Assembly (NCBI RefSeq): GCF_002287375.1
Contig: NZ_NPOA01000009.1
Coordinates: 124,001-188,000 of the forward strand
Direction: 5' to 3'
Origin: Virgibacillus profundi
GTDB lineage: Bacteria; Bacillota; Bacilli; Bacillales; Amphibacillaceae
Length of the DNA stretch: 64,000 nucleotides
Part shown: positions 34,002 to 43,042 of the stretch, piece after piece
How positions within the stretch are numbered: position 1 is the stretch's first letter
Layout of the letters: each line of letters begins with the position of its first letter
Made by a program: the position numbers and the translations under genes
The notes under the pieces: model-generated
Database searches by the model: none
What the model saw: only the letters and a program-made list of their open reading frames with translations
Told to the model about the DNA's origin: nothing

Positions 34002-35649
34002 ATTGTTGTTCCCCGCTTACTGAATGATCATTGGTATATTTAATAATGGAAGAAAGGTTATTCAATTTAATTTTTGCCTCGCCAGTTGATGAGGATTCAT
34101 TAAATATGTTTTTAATTTCCGACTCAATGTCAGGTATATTTAATTCAGCCAGTATATCATCAAGGTGACCAATTACCTGTTCGAATAAATTAATCTTTTC
34201 GTATAACAATTTCATAATATGTTCTTCAATTGTGTTACGGATTGCTAAATTGTAAATATGAACATCTTTTTCCTGACCATAGCGATGGATACGTCCAATT
34301 CTCTGTTCCAATCGCATAGGGTTCCATGGAAGGTCATAATTAATCATATAACTGCAAAATTGCAGGTTAATTCCTTCTCCGCCAGCTTCCGTTGCAATTA
34401 AAACCTGTGCATGGTTCTCAAACAGTTGCTTCATCCAATCTTTTTTCCCGCGTTTAAAACCACCTCTAAATGGGACTGAAGAAATTCCGTGCTGCTGCAG
34501 ATACCATTGCAGATAGAGTTGCGTTGCCCGATATTCTGTGAAAATGATAACTTTCTCATCGCCAATATTTTTAATTAATTCAATGACTTTATCTGCTTTA
34601 ATGTGATGTGGCAATTGTTCGATTTTCGCCAGTAGGGATTGAATTTCCTCTTTTGCTTCATTATTTTCAATTTTTTTAAGTGATAAATAACACGCTTCAC
34701 GTGATGAACATATTTCTCTCAAATAGGTTATCTTTGAAAAGGTAGAAAGGGCTTCTGTCATACTATCGATTTCATTGTATACTTCCTGCTCTTCTTTTGT
34801 GAAATCAATATATACGGTTTCAATCCTTCGTTTGGTATTATTCATATCAGTATTTTGCCTTGTATTACGAACCATTACTTTTTGAATTAGTTGTTTTAAA
34901 TAAATATCCTGCTTAATTTTTTTTCGGTCTTTTCCATATTGCTCCAAAAAGGAATCATAATTGCCTAAATGGCCTGGTTTTAAGATGGAAACAAGATTGA
35001 AAATTTCGATGAGACGATTTTGCACAGGTGTTGCAGTTAAAAGCAGACAATATTTTTTTTTGAGAGCACGGACAAATTCGTAATTTTTTGTTTTATGATT
35101 TTTAAGCTTGTGTGCCTCATCAATTAATATAAAATCATATTCTATATCCAATATGTTTTCACGATGTGGGGAGCGTTTTGCTGTGTCAATAGACGAAATA
35201 ATTATATCTCCCTGCTCCCATGCATAGTTTTTTCGGTGAGGAACTGCTGGAATATAAAATTTTTCATTTAATTCTTTTGCCCATTGGTTGACCAATGAAG
35301 CTGGAACTAAAATGAGTGCTTTCTTTACTAATCCTCTAATCATATATTCTTTTAATATCAGTCCGGCTTCTATGGTTTTACCTAATCCAACCTCATCAGC
35401 CAAAATAGCTCTTCCATTCATTGTTTCAATAACCTGCTCGGCACAATTCACCTGATGCTCTAAAAAGTCTACATGGGGCAGGTATTCCAATGCACGTAAT
35501 CCATTGAATTCCGGTGTCATTGTAGTTAATTCAGCTTGATAGGCCATTGAAAAAAGATCCCAGGAAGAATACTGCCCATTCTTTTCCATCACAGTGTGAA
35601 GCTGATCGATAAATGCAGTATCCTTTACTATTTGAATCGACTTCATCAT
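33988..35649 (-). CDS. yqhH: SNF2-family DNA/RNA helicase YqhH
   Basis: Swi2/Snf2 ATPase of 553 aa, RapA-like short form. Motifs: I ADEVGLGKTIEAG (near 89-101), II IDEAH (DEAH, near 175), III LTATPVQNR, IV-V region IIFTEYRAT and VLIATEAGGEGINLQ, VI QRIGRIHRYGQ. Family members remodel protein-nucleic acid complexes; the substrate is unknown. Forms a two-gene operon with yqhG upstream of the divergent gcv riboswitch. Confidence 0.92.
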   Translation of the reverse strand: MMKSIQIVKDTAFIDQLHTVMEKNGQYSSWDLFSMAYQAELTTMTPEFNGLRALEYLPHVDFLEHQVNCAEQVIETMNGRAILADEVGLGKTIEAGLILKEYMIRGLVKKALILVPASLVNQWAKELNEKFYIPAVPHRKNYAWEQGDIIISSIDTAKRSPHRENILDIEYDFILIDEAHKLKNHKTKNYEFVRALKKKYCLLLTATPVQNRLIEIFNLVSILKPGHLGNYDSFLEQYGKDRKKIKQDIYLKQLIQKVMVRNTRQNTDMNNTKRRIETVYIDFTKEEQEVYNEIDSMTEALSTFSKITYLREICSSREACYLSLKKIENNEAKEEIQSLLAKIEQLPHHIKADKVIELIKNIGDEKVIIFTEYRATQLYLQWYLQQHGISSVPFRGGFKRGKKDWMKQLFENHAQVLIATEAGGEGINLQFCSYMINYDLPWNPMRLEQRIGRIHRYGQEKDVHIYNLAIRNTIEEHIMKLLYEKINLFEQVIGHLDDILAELNIPDIESEIKNIFNESSSTGEAKIKLNNLSSIIKYTNDHSVSGEQQYGHN

Positions 35650-35711
35650 ATCCTTCCTTTGTCTGAAAATTTTAGATTAAATGTAAATGGCTATATTCCA
35701 TTTTGTTTCTA

Positions 35712-35720
35712 TGATATAAT
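35712..35720 (+). promoter_or_regulatory. Extended -10 promoter of gcv operon
   Basis: TGATATAAT, an extended -10 with TATAAT at 35715-35720, about 76 nt before the glycine riboswitch. The -35 is weak. Confidence 0.5.
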
Positions 35721-35795
35721 AATGACGAGAAATGGATTTTTCATCGATTGATACATAGTATAACCAAATAGAATATTTTCATAAAAGCGAATGAA

Positions 35796-36078
35796 TACAA
35801 GGGGAGAGTTTGCACCATAGGTTTTTGTTTTGAAAGAAAGGATATGTTTATTCTTCTTGTGAACAAATTCCTGGATTGTAACGCCGAAGGAGCAAGCTAA
35901 AAGCGAATCTCTCAGGCAAAAAGACTCTTGTAGGACGCATCTCTGGAGAGTGCTTACCTTTTGGTGCATGTTTACCCAACCACTTTGGCAGGCCACCCAC
36001 GAAGCAAGTATTTGTATTGCCGGATAAACCGGGTTAATATAAATACGCAACTTTCTGGTTTAAGGACAGGGGTTTCAC
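35796..36078 (+). promoter_or_regulatory. Tandem glycine riboswitch
   Basis: Aptamer 1 (about 35796-35932): P1 TACAAG/CTTGTA, GGGAGAG paired with CTCTC, and the signature blocks GCCGAAGGAGCAA and CTCTCAGGCAAAAAGACTC. Linker with CTCTGGAGAG. Aptamer 2 (about 35935-36072): ACGAAGCAAG, a P3 stem based on GTATTT/AAATAC, and CTTTCTGGTTTAAGGACAG. Aptamer 1 carries an unusually long variable arm (about 74 nt before GCCGAAGG). It controls the downstream gcvT-gcvPA-gcvPB glycine cleavage genes, turning them on with glycine. Confidence 0.93.
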
Positions 36079-36105
36079 AACTATCGGTGGAATCTCTGTT
36101 TTTTT
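36064..36105 (+). terminator. Riboswitch expression-platform terminator
   Basis: GACAGGGGTTTCAC (36065-36078) pairs imperfectly with GTGGAATCTCTGT (36088-36100), followed by T7. The 5' arm overlaps the end of aptamer 2, so glycine binding can block it. Confidence 0.75.
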
Positions 36106-36176
36106 GCATTTTTTCAAGCTTTAAAATGGAACAAGTTCTCTAAGTAATTTATTTTAAATGAAAAGGAGTGGATGGA

Positions 36177-37292
36177 ATGACTGAGTTAAGGAAAACACCG
36201 TTATTTCCAGAGTATGAAAAGTTCGGCGCAAAAACAATCGATTTCGGCGGCTGGGATCTCCCGGTACAATTTACCGGTATCAAACATGAACATGAAATAA
36301 CTCGAACAAAAGCTGGGTTATTTGATGTATCACACATGGGTGAAATCACAGTAAAAGGACCAAAAAGTTTGGAATTTTTGCAAAAGCTAACAACAAATGA
36401 TGTATCAAAATTAACCCCGAAACGTGCACACTATACCTTTATGTGCTATGAAGATGGTGGAACAGTAGATGACTTTTTAATCTATATGATGCAGGAAAAT
36501 GATTATTTATTAGTGGTAAATGCTGCGAATGCAACAAAAGACTTTGAATGGTTAACAAAAAATAATGATTATAGTAAAGAAGATGTAACCATAACCAATG
36601 TTTCAGACGACTATGTGCAACTGGCATTACAGGGACCACTTGCTGAAGAAATCCTACAAACAATTACAGAAACTAATTTAAAAGATATCAAATTTTTCCG
36701 ATTTGAAGATAAGGTTGAATTTTCCTCCATTACAGCACCTGCAATTGTTTCAAGGACAGGTTATACAGGTGAAGACGGCTTTGAAATTTATATTGATAAA
36801 TCAAGTGGTCGTGACCTGTGGAACAAAGTACTTGAGGCAGGAAAAGAAAAAGGTTTGGAGCCGATTGGGCTTGGAGCAAGAGATACGCTGCGCTTTGAAG
36901 CAAACCTTGCACTCTACGGACAGGAGCTTTCCAAGGACATTACGCCAATTGAAGCAGGCATGAAGTTTGCTGTGAAAGTGAATAAAGAAATAGATTTTAT
37001 TGGAAAAGAAGTATTGAAACAGCAAGTAGAAAACGGACCTGGTAGAAAGCTAGTCGGAATTGAAATGATTGATAAAGGCATTCCGAGAAATGGCTATGCG
37101 GTTTATAGTGGGGAAGAAGAGGTTGGGTATGTTACATCTGGAACACAATCTCCTACACTTCAAAAGAATCTGGGATTAGCACTGGTGAAGCCTGAGTTTA
37201 CAACCGAAGGTACAGAATTGTATGTTCAGGTACGTAAGCGCGAATTAAAGGCCGTTGTAGTAAAAAGACCATTTTATAAACGAGAGAATTAG
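36177..37292 (+). CDS. gcvT: Aminomethyltransferase (glycine cleavage T protein)
   Basis: Folate-dependent T protein of the glycine cleavage system, transferring the methylene group to tetrahydrofolate. GcvT folate-binding domain ([11 protein letters not shown] near 42-52; [13 protein letters not shown] near 187-199; GARDTLR near 225) and a C-terminal barrel domain. 371 aa from ATG 36177, set by AAAGGAG at 36162-36168; GTG 36168 lies within the SD. It is followed 13 nt later by gcvPA. Confidence 0.96.
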   Translation: MTELRKTPLFPEYEKFGAKTIDFGGWDLPVQFTGIKHEHEITRTKAGLFDVSHMGEITVKGPKSLEFLQKLTTNDVSKLTPKRAHYTFMCYEDGGTVDDFLIYMMQENDYLLVVNAANATKDFEWLTKNNDYSKEDVTITNVSDDYVQLALQGPLAEEILQTITETNLKDIKFFRFEDKVEFSSITAPAIVSRTGYTGEDGFEIYIDKSSGRDLWNKVLEAGKEKGLEPIGLGARDTLRFEANLALYGQELSKDITPIEAGMKFAVKVNKEIDFIGKEVLKQQVENGPGRKLVGIEMIDKGIPRNGYAVYSGEEEVGYVTSGTQSPTLQKNLGLALVKPEFTTEGTELYVQVRKRELKAVVVKRPFYKREN

Positions 37293-37305
37293 GGAGGGTT
37301 AAGTA

Positions 37306-38655
37306 ATGGAATTTCGTTATTTACCAATGACTGAAACCGATAAAAAAGAAATGCTAGATAAAATCGGAATATCATCCACAGAAGAACTGTTTTCTGATAT
37401 TCCGAAAGAAGTTAGACTGGACAGGGAATTAAACCTTAAAAAACCGGCTAGTGAATATGAGTTGAAAAAAGAACTAACAGAAATGGCAAGCAAAAATGCG
37501 AATTTAACAGAATATCGTTCATTTTTAGGTGCGGGTGTTTATGATCATTTCATTCCATCAGTTGTCGATCATGTTATTTCAAGACAAGAATTCTATACAT
37601 CTTATACACCTTATCAGCCGGAAATGACACAAGGTGAACTGCAGGCTATGTTTGAATTTCAGACAATGATTTCTGAAATTACCGGCATGCCTATTGTTAA
37701 CTCTTCATTGTATGATGGCGGAACAGCTGTCGTTGAAGCTGTTTACTTGAGTGTTGTTCAGACAAAGAAAAAGAAAATTCTAGTTTCAGCTGCATTGCAT
37801 CCGGAATATCGTCAGCTCGTTTATACTGCTTCAAAAGGTAAGGGACTTGAAATTGTTGAAATCGGTCACAAAGACGGTCAAACTGATTTAGAGCAGCTAG
37901 AAAAAGAGCTGGATGAAGATACAGCTTCAGTTATTGTTCAATACCCTAACTTCTTAGGTCAGATTGAACCACTTGAAAAAATTAATGAATTAATTAAAAA
38001 ACAACCTAAAACAATGTTTATCGTTTCAAGCAATCCACTCTCACTTGGTTATTTAACACCGCCATCTGAATTTGGTGCGGATATTGTTGTTGGTGATACA
38101 CAAGTATTTGGCATCCCTGCACAACTTGGTGGGCCGCACTGTGGTTATTTTGCAACAACTCAAAAATTAATGCGTAAAGTACCTGGACGTTTCGTTGGTG
38201 AGACGGTAGACGAAGAAGGCGAGCGCGGTTTCGTTTTAGCACTGCAAACGAGAGAACAGCATATCAGACGTGAGAAAGCGACATCAAACATCACCTCTAA
38301 CCAGGCGTTGAACGCGGTAGCAAGTTCAGCTGCAATGAGTGCGCTTGGTAAACACGGAGTAAAAGATATGGCTAAATTAAATATGCAAAAAGCAAGATAT
38401 ACAAAAAAACAGTTGGAAGAAGTTAATTTACCAGCTGCATTCAGCGGATCATTTTTCAATGAATTTGTAGTTAAACTTTCAAAACCCGTATCTGAGGTTA
38501 ATGAAAAGTTATTTGAAAAAGGTTTTGTCGGCGGGTTTGATTTAGGGAGAACATATCCAGAACTAGAAAATCACATGCTGATAGCTACAACTGAAATCCG
38601 TTCGAAAGAAGAAATTGATGCATTTGTTAAAGAAATGGGGGATATCAATGGCTAA
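37306..38655 (+). CDS. gcvPA: Glycine dehydrogenase (decarboxylating) subunit 1
   Basis: N-terminal half of the split P protein; with GcvPB it forms the PLP-dependent glycine decarboxylase. 448-449 aa, family segments [40 protein letters not shown] and GPHCGYFA. It overlaps gcvPB by 8 nt (ATGGCTAA). Confidence 0.96.
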   Translation: MEFRYLPMTETDKKEMLDKIGISSTEELFSDIPKEVRLDRELNLKKPASEYELKKELTEMASKNANLTEYRSFLGAGVYDHFIPSVVDHVISRQEFYTSYTPYQPEMTQGELQAMFEFQTMISEITGMPIVNSSLYDGGTAVVEAVYLSVVQTKKKKILVSAALHPEYRQLVYTASKGKGLEIVEIGHKDGQTDLEQLEKELDEDTASVIVQYPNFLGQIEPLEKINELIKKQPKTMFIVSSNPLSLGYLTPPSEFGADIVVGDTQVFGIPAQLGGPHCGYFATTQKLMRKVPGRFVGETVDEEGERGFVLALQTREQHIRREKATSNITSNQALNAVASSAAMSALGKHGVKDMAKLNMQKARYTKKQLEEVNLPAAFSGSFFNEFVVKLSKPVSEVNEKLFEKGFVGGFDLGRTYPELENHMLIATTEIRSKEEIDAFVKEMGDING

Positions 38656-40123
38656 AGAAAACTTTCCATTAATTTTTGAACGAAGTAAAGAAGGCAGATC
38701 AGGACATAACCTGCCGGCACTTGATGTTCCAGAAGTTAATTTAGAAGAAGAACTTGATGATGCTTATATCCGTAAAATAGATGCAGAACTTCCTGAAGTT
38801 GATGAATTGGAATTAATGCGTCACTATACAGGACTATCTAACCGTAACTTTGGTATTCTATCTGGATTTTATCCACTGGGATCTTGTACAATGAAATACA
38901 ATCCGGTAATTAACGAAGATGTTGCCAGACTTCCAGGATTCAGTCATATTCACCCATATCAAGATACGAAAACAATTCAAGGTGCGCTTGAATTAATGTA
39001 TGATCTACAAGTACATCTTGAAGAAATTACAGGGATGCAGGAAATCACATTACAACCGGCTGCCGGTTCACAAGGTGAGTGGACAGCATTAATGATATTC
39101 AAGGCTTTCCATGAGGCAAACGGTGAATCGCATCGTAATGAAGTTATTGTACCTGACTCGGCACACGGTACAAACCCGGCATCTGCAGCAGTTGCCGGAT
39201 TCAAAGTTGTTGAAGTTAAATCAAATGAAAAAGGTTTAGTTGACGTAGAAGATTTAAGAAGAGTAGTAAACGAAAATACTGCAGCACTTATGTTAACGAA
39301 CCCTAACACTCTCGGTCTGTTTGAAACTGAAATTCTTGAAATGTCGGAAATCATTCATGAAGCGGGCGGGAAAATGTACTATGACGGTGCTAACCTAAAC
39401 GCTATCATGGGTTACGCGCGTCCAGGTGATATGGGCTTCGACGCTGTTCACTTAAACTTGCATAAAACTTTCACTGGTCCACATGGCGGTGGCGGTCCAG
39501 GATCTGGTCCAATCGGCGTTACAGAAGAACTTGCGCCGTTCTTACCTAAACCAGTTGTCCGTGAAAAAGATGGCATGTATGATTTTGATTACGATCTTCC
39601 ACAATCGATTGGTATGGTAAAAGGTTACTACGGTAACTTTGGAATTAACGTGCGCGCATATACTTACATCCGTACGATGGGGGCAGAAGGGCTTAAGAAA
39701 GTCAGCGAATATGCTGTGCTTAATGCAAACTACATCATGCGCAGTCTTGAAGAAAAATATGAGCTTCCATTTACACAACATTGTAAACACGAGTTTGTTA
39801 TATCGGGTAATAAGCAGAAGGCACAGGGCGTAAGAACATTGGACATTGCTAAACGTCTTATGGACTTCGATATTCACCCGCCAACTGTTTACTTCCCACT
39901 AATTGTGGGTGAAGCACTCATGATAGAACCGACTGAAACAGAATCAAAAGAAACGTTGGATCATTTCATTAAGTCGATGATTCAAATAGCTGATGAAGCT
40001 GAAAACAATCCGGAAATCGTTCAGAAAGCACCTTACGAGACAGATGTAAAACGTTTAGACGAAACAAGAGCTTCTCGTAAACCTGTTTTGAGCTTTCAAA
40101 AACAAATTGAAAAAGAAGCATAA
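38648..40123 (+). CDS. gcvPB: Glycine dehydrogenase (decarboxylating) subunit 2
   Basis: C-terminal half of split P protein with the PLP lysine in [18 protein letters not shown] (near 274-291) and PAAGSQGE near 140. 491 aa from ATG 38648 after GGGGGAT; an in-frame ATG at 38615 lies inside gcvPA. The C-terminus ([24 protein letters not shown]) is followed at once by a decayed second copy of the same region. Codon third positions look more GC-rich here than in the neighbours, by eye. Confidence 0.95.
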   Translation: MAKENFPLIFERSKEGRSGHNLPALDVPEVNLEEELDDAYIRKIDAELPEVDELELMRHYTGLSNRNFGILSGFYPLGSCTMKYNPVINEDVARLPGFSHIHPYQDTKTIQGALELMYDLQVHLEEITGMQEITLQPAAGSQGEWTALMIFKAFHEANGESHRNEVIVPDSAHGTNPASAAVAGFKVVEVKSNEKGLVDVEDLRRVVNENTAALMLTNPNTLGLFETEILEMSEIIHEAGGKMYYDGANLNAIMGYARPGDMGFDAVHLNLHKTFTGPHGGGGPGSGPIGVTEELAPFLPKPVVREKDGMYDFDYDLPQSIGMVKGYYGNFGINVRAYTYIRTMGAEGLKKVSEYAVLNANYIMRSLEEKYELPFTQHCKHEFVISGNKQKAQGVRTLDIAKRLMDFDIHPPTVYFPLIVGEALMIEPTETESKETLDHFIKSMIQIADEAENNPEIVQKAPYETDVKRLDETRASRKPVLSFQKQIEKEA

Positions 40124-40127
40124 GAGA

Positions 40128-40224
40128 ATCTAGAATCATTTAAAAAGCACCTTATAATACGGTGATTGACCATCTTGATGAAACAACAGCAGCAAGAAAA
40201 CTGATATTAAGATATTACAAATAA
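40128..40224 (+). pseudogene. Remnant of a second gcvPB C-terminus
   Basis: Reading from 40144 gives KAPYNTVIDHLDETTAARKL followed by ILRYYK and a stop, aligned with the intact tail [23 protein letters not shown] just upstream. DNA similarity extends back to about 40128 (AATCTAGAATC against AATCCGGAAATC), with one base lost and a TAA where the intact copy has CAG. The remnant is closer to the usual GcvPB ending (LDETTAARK) than the intact copy is. Confidence 0.75.
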
Positions 40225-40225
40225 G

Positions 40226-40255
40226 AAAAAGGCCCATAAATTTGGGCCTTTTTTC
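40226..40255 (+). terminator. Terminator of gcv operon
   Basis: AAAGGCCCA/TGGGCCTTT stem followed by T-run, directly after the gcvPB remnant. Confidence 0.92.
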
Positions 40256-40263
40256 TATATACT

Positions 40264-40635
40264 TTATTTAGCTTTAATTTTGCCAGTCCATTTCTTGAAT
40301 CCGCCTTTTAACTGGTTTATATCCTTATAACCTTTTTTGTGTAGAAGCTGTGCAGCCCGTGCCGACCTTGATCCGCTTTGACAATAAAGATAAACTGGTT
40401 TATCCTTACGCATTTCAATTAATCGTTGACGCATTTGTGTAACTGGTATGTTTCTGGAACCAAGAATATGACCTTTTTCAAATTCTTGTGGCTCCCTGAC
40501 ATCTATTAGCTGTGCTTTTCGATAGCCTTCACGAAATTGCTCCTCTGTTAACACCTTCAAATAATTACGTTGTCTAAAGTATCGAAATATACCAATCGCT
40601 ACGATAGCTACTACTGCTATTACTAAAAATTCCAT
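40264..40635 (-). CDS. yqhL: Membrane-anchored rhodanese-like protein YqhL
   Basis: 123 aa with an N-terminal membrane helix (about 2-18) and a rhodanese domain facing the cytosol or outside. The active-site loop C-Q-S-G-S-R-S (near 87-93) contains the catalytic Cys, and DVREPQEFEKGHI is the family motif. ATG on the minus strand at 40635 follows GGGGGAAA. In B. subtilis lipM and mntR come next; here nrdJ is between. Confidence 0.9.
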   Translation of the reverse strand: MEFLVIAVVAIVAIGIFRYFRQRNYLKVLTEEQFREGYRKAQLIDVREPQEFEKGHILGSRNIPVTQMRQRLIEMRKDKPVYLYCQSGSRSARAAQLLHKKGYKDINQLKGGFKKWTGKIKAK

Positions 40636-40906
40636 TATATTTCCCCCGTCTTTCACACATTAGTTCATATTCTATTATATGGTGAATGAAGGATTTTTTC
40701 AAAGTTTTTTTCTTTCTATTTATACTTTCTACTGCTATTATGGGTTTCTGTAGAATAGTGTCGAGCAATATCAAACTATTTTATATTGCAAATGATAAAA
40801 TAATGGATTTTCTGATTAAAAAGTTGTATATGCTTTATTTCCCTTAGATTAACTGTTAAATTCATTGATTATCTATTGTTGACAAAACGGAGTTCATTCG
40901 TTCAAA

Positions 40907-40953
40907 TCACCATATATGGTATTTATATCTTTTTTGAACACAATATGTTGTTT
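40907..40953 (+). promoter_or_regulatory. Pair of NrdR boxes upstream of nrdJ
   Basis: TCACCATATATGGTAT (40907-40922) and ACACAATATGTTGTTT (40938-40953) both resemble the NrdR palindrome ACACWATATATWGTGT, with centres 31 bp apart (three helical turns), the usual NrdR arrangement. A TTGACA at 40879-40884 and a TATGGT at 40972-40977 are possible promoter parts. Confidence 0.65.
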
Positions 40954-41024
40954 GTAACTCTGTTGTTGTGGTATGGTATTAGTAGAAAAAATATATAAAA
41001 AAGATAGTGCAAAGGAGAGATCAG

Positions 41025-41819
41025 ATGTCGTTTATTGTAGAAACTAGGGAAGAAATTGATGTTCAATCACTTAATCAGGACATTAACCTGTTTTCACAAG
41101 TACATCCAATTACAGAAGAAATGAAGCTCACACATAAGGGAGTATCTCGATTGGTTATGCTGGATCGTTATGCTTTCAAGGATACAGAAAAGAAAACATT
41201 AAAGCCAGGGGATTTTGTTGTTTTAACTGTAAAAGCAGATCCGAAATTTCCAGCAAGGGGATATGGCTTTGTAAAATCAATCGATTGGGCAACCAAAGAA
41301 GCAGAAATTAAAGTTGCTCGGGAATTTATTTCCGTATTGGATAATGAAGAAGAGGCATCTACAGGAATCATAACCCGCAGTTTAGATGTTATTGATAAAC
41401 CATTGGAGGTTTATTATGAACAAATTGCACAAAGAAATGCCACTGGTCTTTCAAGTGTGGAAAAAACGCAGGAGAAACAACAGGAATGGTTTAAAAAGTT
41501 TAATGATGAATTAAAAGATTTAAATTTTATCCCAGCTGGCCGGGTACTATATGGTGCTGGAGCAGATACTGATGTAACGTATTTTAATTGTTATGTAATG
41601 CCTTATATTAAGGATTCACGTGAAGGAATTTCCGACCACCGCAAACAAGTAATGGAGATAATGTCAAGAGGTGGAGGGGTTGGAACAAACGGCTCTACAC
41701 TTAGGCCTCGTAACACACTTGCAAGAGGGGTTAACGGAAAATCATCCGGATCTGTTTCATGGCTGGATGATATTGCTAAGTTGACACATTTGGTTGAGCA
41801 GGGTGGATCGAGACGTGGT
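41025..41819 (+). CDS. nrdJ: Class II (B12-dependent) ribonucleotide reductase NrdJ, exon 1
   Basis: First 265 codons of an adenosylcobalamin-dependent ribonucleotide reductase that makes deoxynucleotides without oxygen. Segments FIPAGRVLYGAG, TYFNCYVMPY and RGGGVGTNGSTLRP are typical of the catalytic barrel. ATG 41025 follows AAAGGAGAG; the open frame from 41007 has no SD. The exon ends at SRRG (GGT, 41817-41819) and joins in frame to AQMIML at 43043, after removal of the group I intron. Without splicing it would stop nine nucleotides into the intron (TAG at 41826-41828). Confidence 0.93.
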
Positions 41820-43042
41820 AAAAAGTAGTGCCTCGTCTATAAATAAACCTCGTGAATTGCTGGAAACTCTTTAGATTTCATCTTTGTTAATACACCTAAG
41901 TATTTTAATTATTACCTGAGGTGAATAAAATGAAATCATATAATGCAAAGAATCCACAGGAATGCAAAATCTGTGGGTATAAGCTTTCCCATAATAAACA
42001 AGGTCGTTTTACACAACATTTAAAAGAACATAATTTTACTCTTGATAGCTATTTAAGCAAATATTATTATTCATATCAGGATTTAAAATGTAATCGTGAT
42101 TCATGCAACAATATGGTTAGTCTTACAAGAGGGATCCCAAATAAGTTTTGTAGTAGCTCATGTAGACAAAAAAAACCTCCTTTAATATGTGCAGAGTGTG
42201 GATCAGATTTTGAAGCAAAAAATAGAAATACAAAAACATGTTCTAGTGTATGTGCCAAAAAAATTAAATCAAAAAAAATTACTCTTTGGCATAAGGGCAT
42301 GCATCCTGATGAAAAACAGAAACATTTTAAAAGAATAATAACTAAAACTGCAGCCACGAGAAGGAATAATAATACTCCTTCTTGGAATAGTGGAAAAAAG
42401 GGTATTTATAGTGAAACGACCATTAATAAAATTCGCCAAGCCACACTAAAACAAATGAAAGAAAAAGTCTTTCGCAAAACAAATATCGAAATAATAATTG
42501 AAAAGTTTTTAATGAAAAATAAAATTAATTATCGATATTCATATATATTGGAAAACAGACAATTCGTTTTTTTGCTTATAGACTATAAAATTATTATTGA
42601 ATGTGATGGCGATTATTGGCATGCTAATCCAAAATTTTATCCTTTCCCTAAAGAATGGCAGGAAGAAAGAATCAAAATAGATCTAATTAAAAATGGGATA
42701 GCTATTACAAACGGGTATAAAATTATCCGTTTTTGGGAAGATGACATATTAAATAATCTTCAATATGTAGAACGCATTATATATGACTTGTTGGCTACAA
42801 CGTAACTGGAAACGGTAAACGTGAATGCTTAATAACAACAAGGGGATAAAGACAATCAGCAGCCAAGCTTCGTACAGAAGAAGGTTCAACGACCATCGAA
42901 AACACGTCTTAAGACGGAAGTGAGTAGAGTAGAAATCAAGTGATTTCGAAGTGCGAGGACACATTAATAACATGTGTAAGATATGGTCTGATCTCTATGG
43001 TGACATAGAGAGTTGGTGTAGCGAATCAACGTAACGTAATTG
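41820..43042 (+). ncRNA. Group I intron in nrdJ
   Basis: 1,223-nt intervening sequence. P1 forms between the exon end GACGTGGT (41812-41819) and internal guide GCCTCGTC (41830-41837), with the obligatory U-G pair at the splice site. The intron ends in G (43042). Core elements: P-like AATTGCTGGAAA (41855-41866), Q-like AATCAGCAGCCAAGC (42854-42868), R-like GTTCAACGACCATCGAAA (42884-42901) and S-like AAGATATGGTCTGA (42978-42991). Exact joining restores SRRG-AQMIM with no extra codon. An endonuclease ORF sits in a peripheral loop before the 3' half of the core. Confidence 0.95.
41930..42805 (+). CDS. Intron-encoded Vsr-like homing endonuclease with zinc fingers
   Basis: 291 aa. N-terminal half has three Cys/His clusters (CKICGYKLSHNKQGRFTQHLKEH; CNRDSCNN..CSSSC; CAECGSDF..CSSVC), then a basic linker and GKKGIYSETTINKIRQATLK, a NUMOD-like helix. 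The C-terminal domain (about 190-285: LIDYKIIIECDGDYWHANP, then KIDLIKNGIAITNGYKIIRFWEDDI) reads like the Vsr/DUF559 PD-(D/E)xK fold, as in the EDxHD homing endonucleases such as I-Bth0305I. GAGGTGA precedes ATG 41930. It presumably cuts intronless nrdJ and spreads the intron. Confidence 0.8.
   Translation: MKSYNAKNPQECKICGYKLSHNKQGRFTQHLKEHNFTLDSYLSKYYYSYQDLKCNRDSCNNMVSLTRGIPNKFCSSSCRQKKPPLICAECGSDFEAKNRNTKTCSSVCAKKIKSKKITLWHKGMHPDEKQKHFKRIITKTAATRRNNNTPSWNSGKKGIYSETTINKIRQATLKQMKEKVFRKTNIEIIIEKFLMKNKINYRYSYILENRQFVFLLIDYKIIIECDGDYWHANPKFYPFPKEWQEERIKIDLIKNGIAITNGYKIIRFWEDDILNNLQYVERIIYDLLATT

Noticed and set aside
41007-41828. nrdJ as a truncated or frameshifted pseudogene ending at 41828
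   Set aside because: The stop lies 7-9 nt inside a well-defined group I intron; the exons join exactly and in frame.
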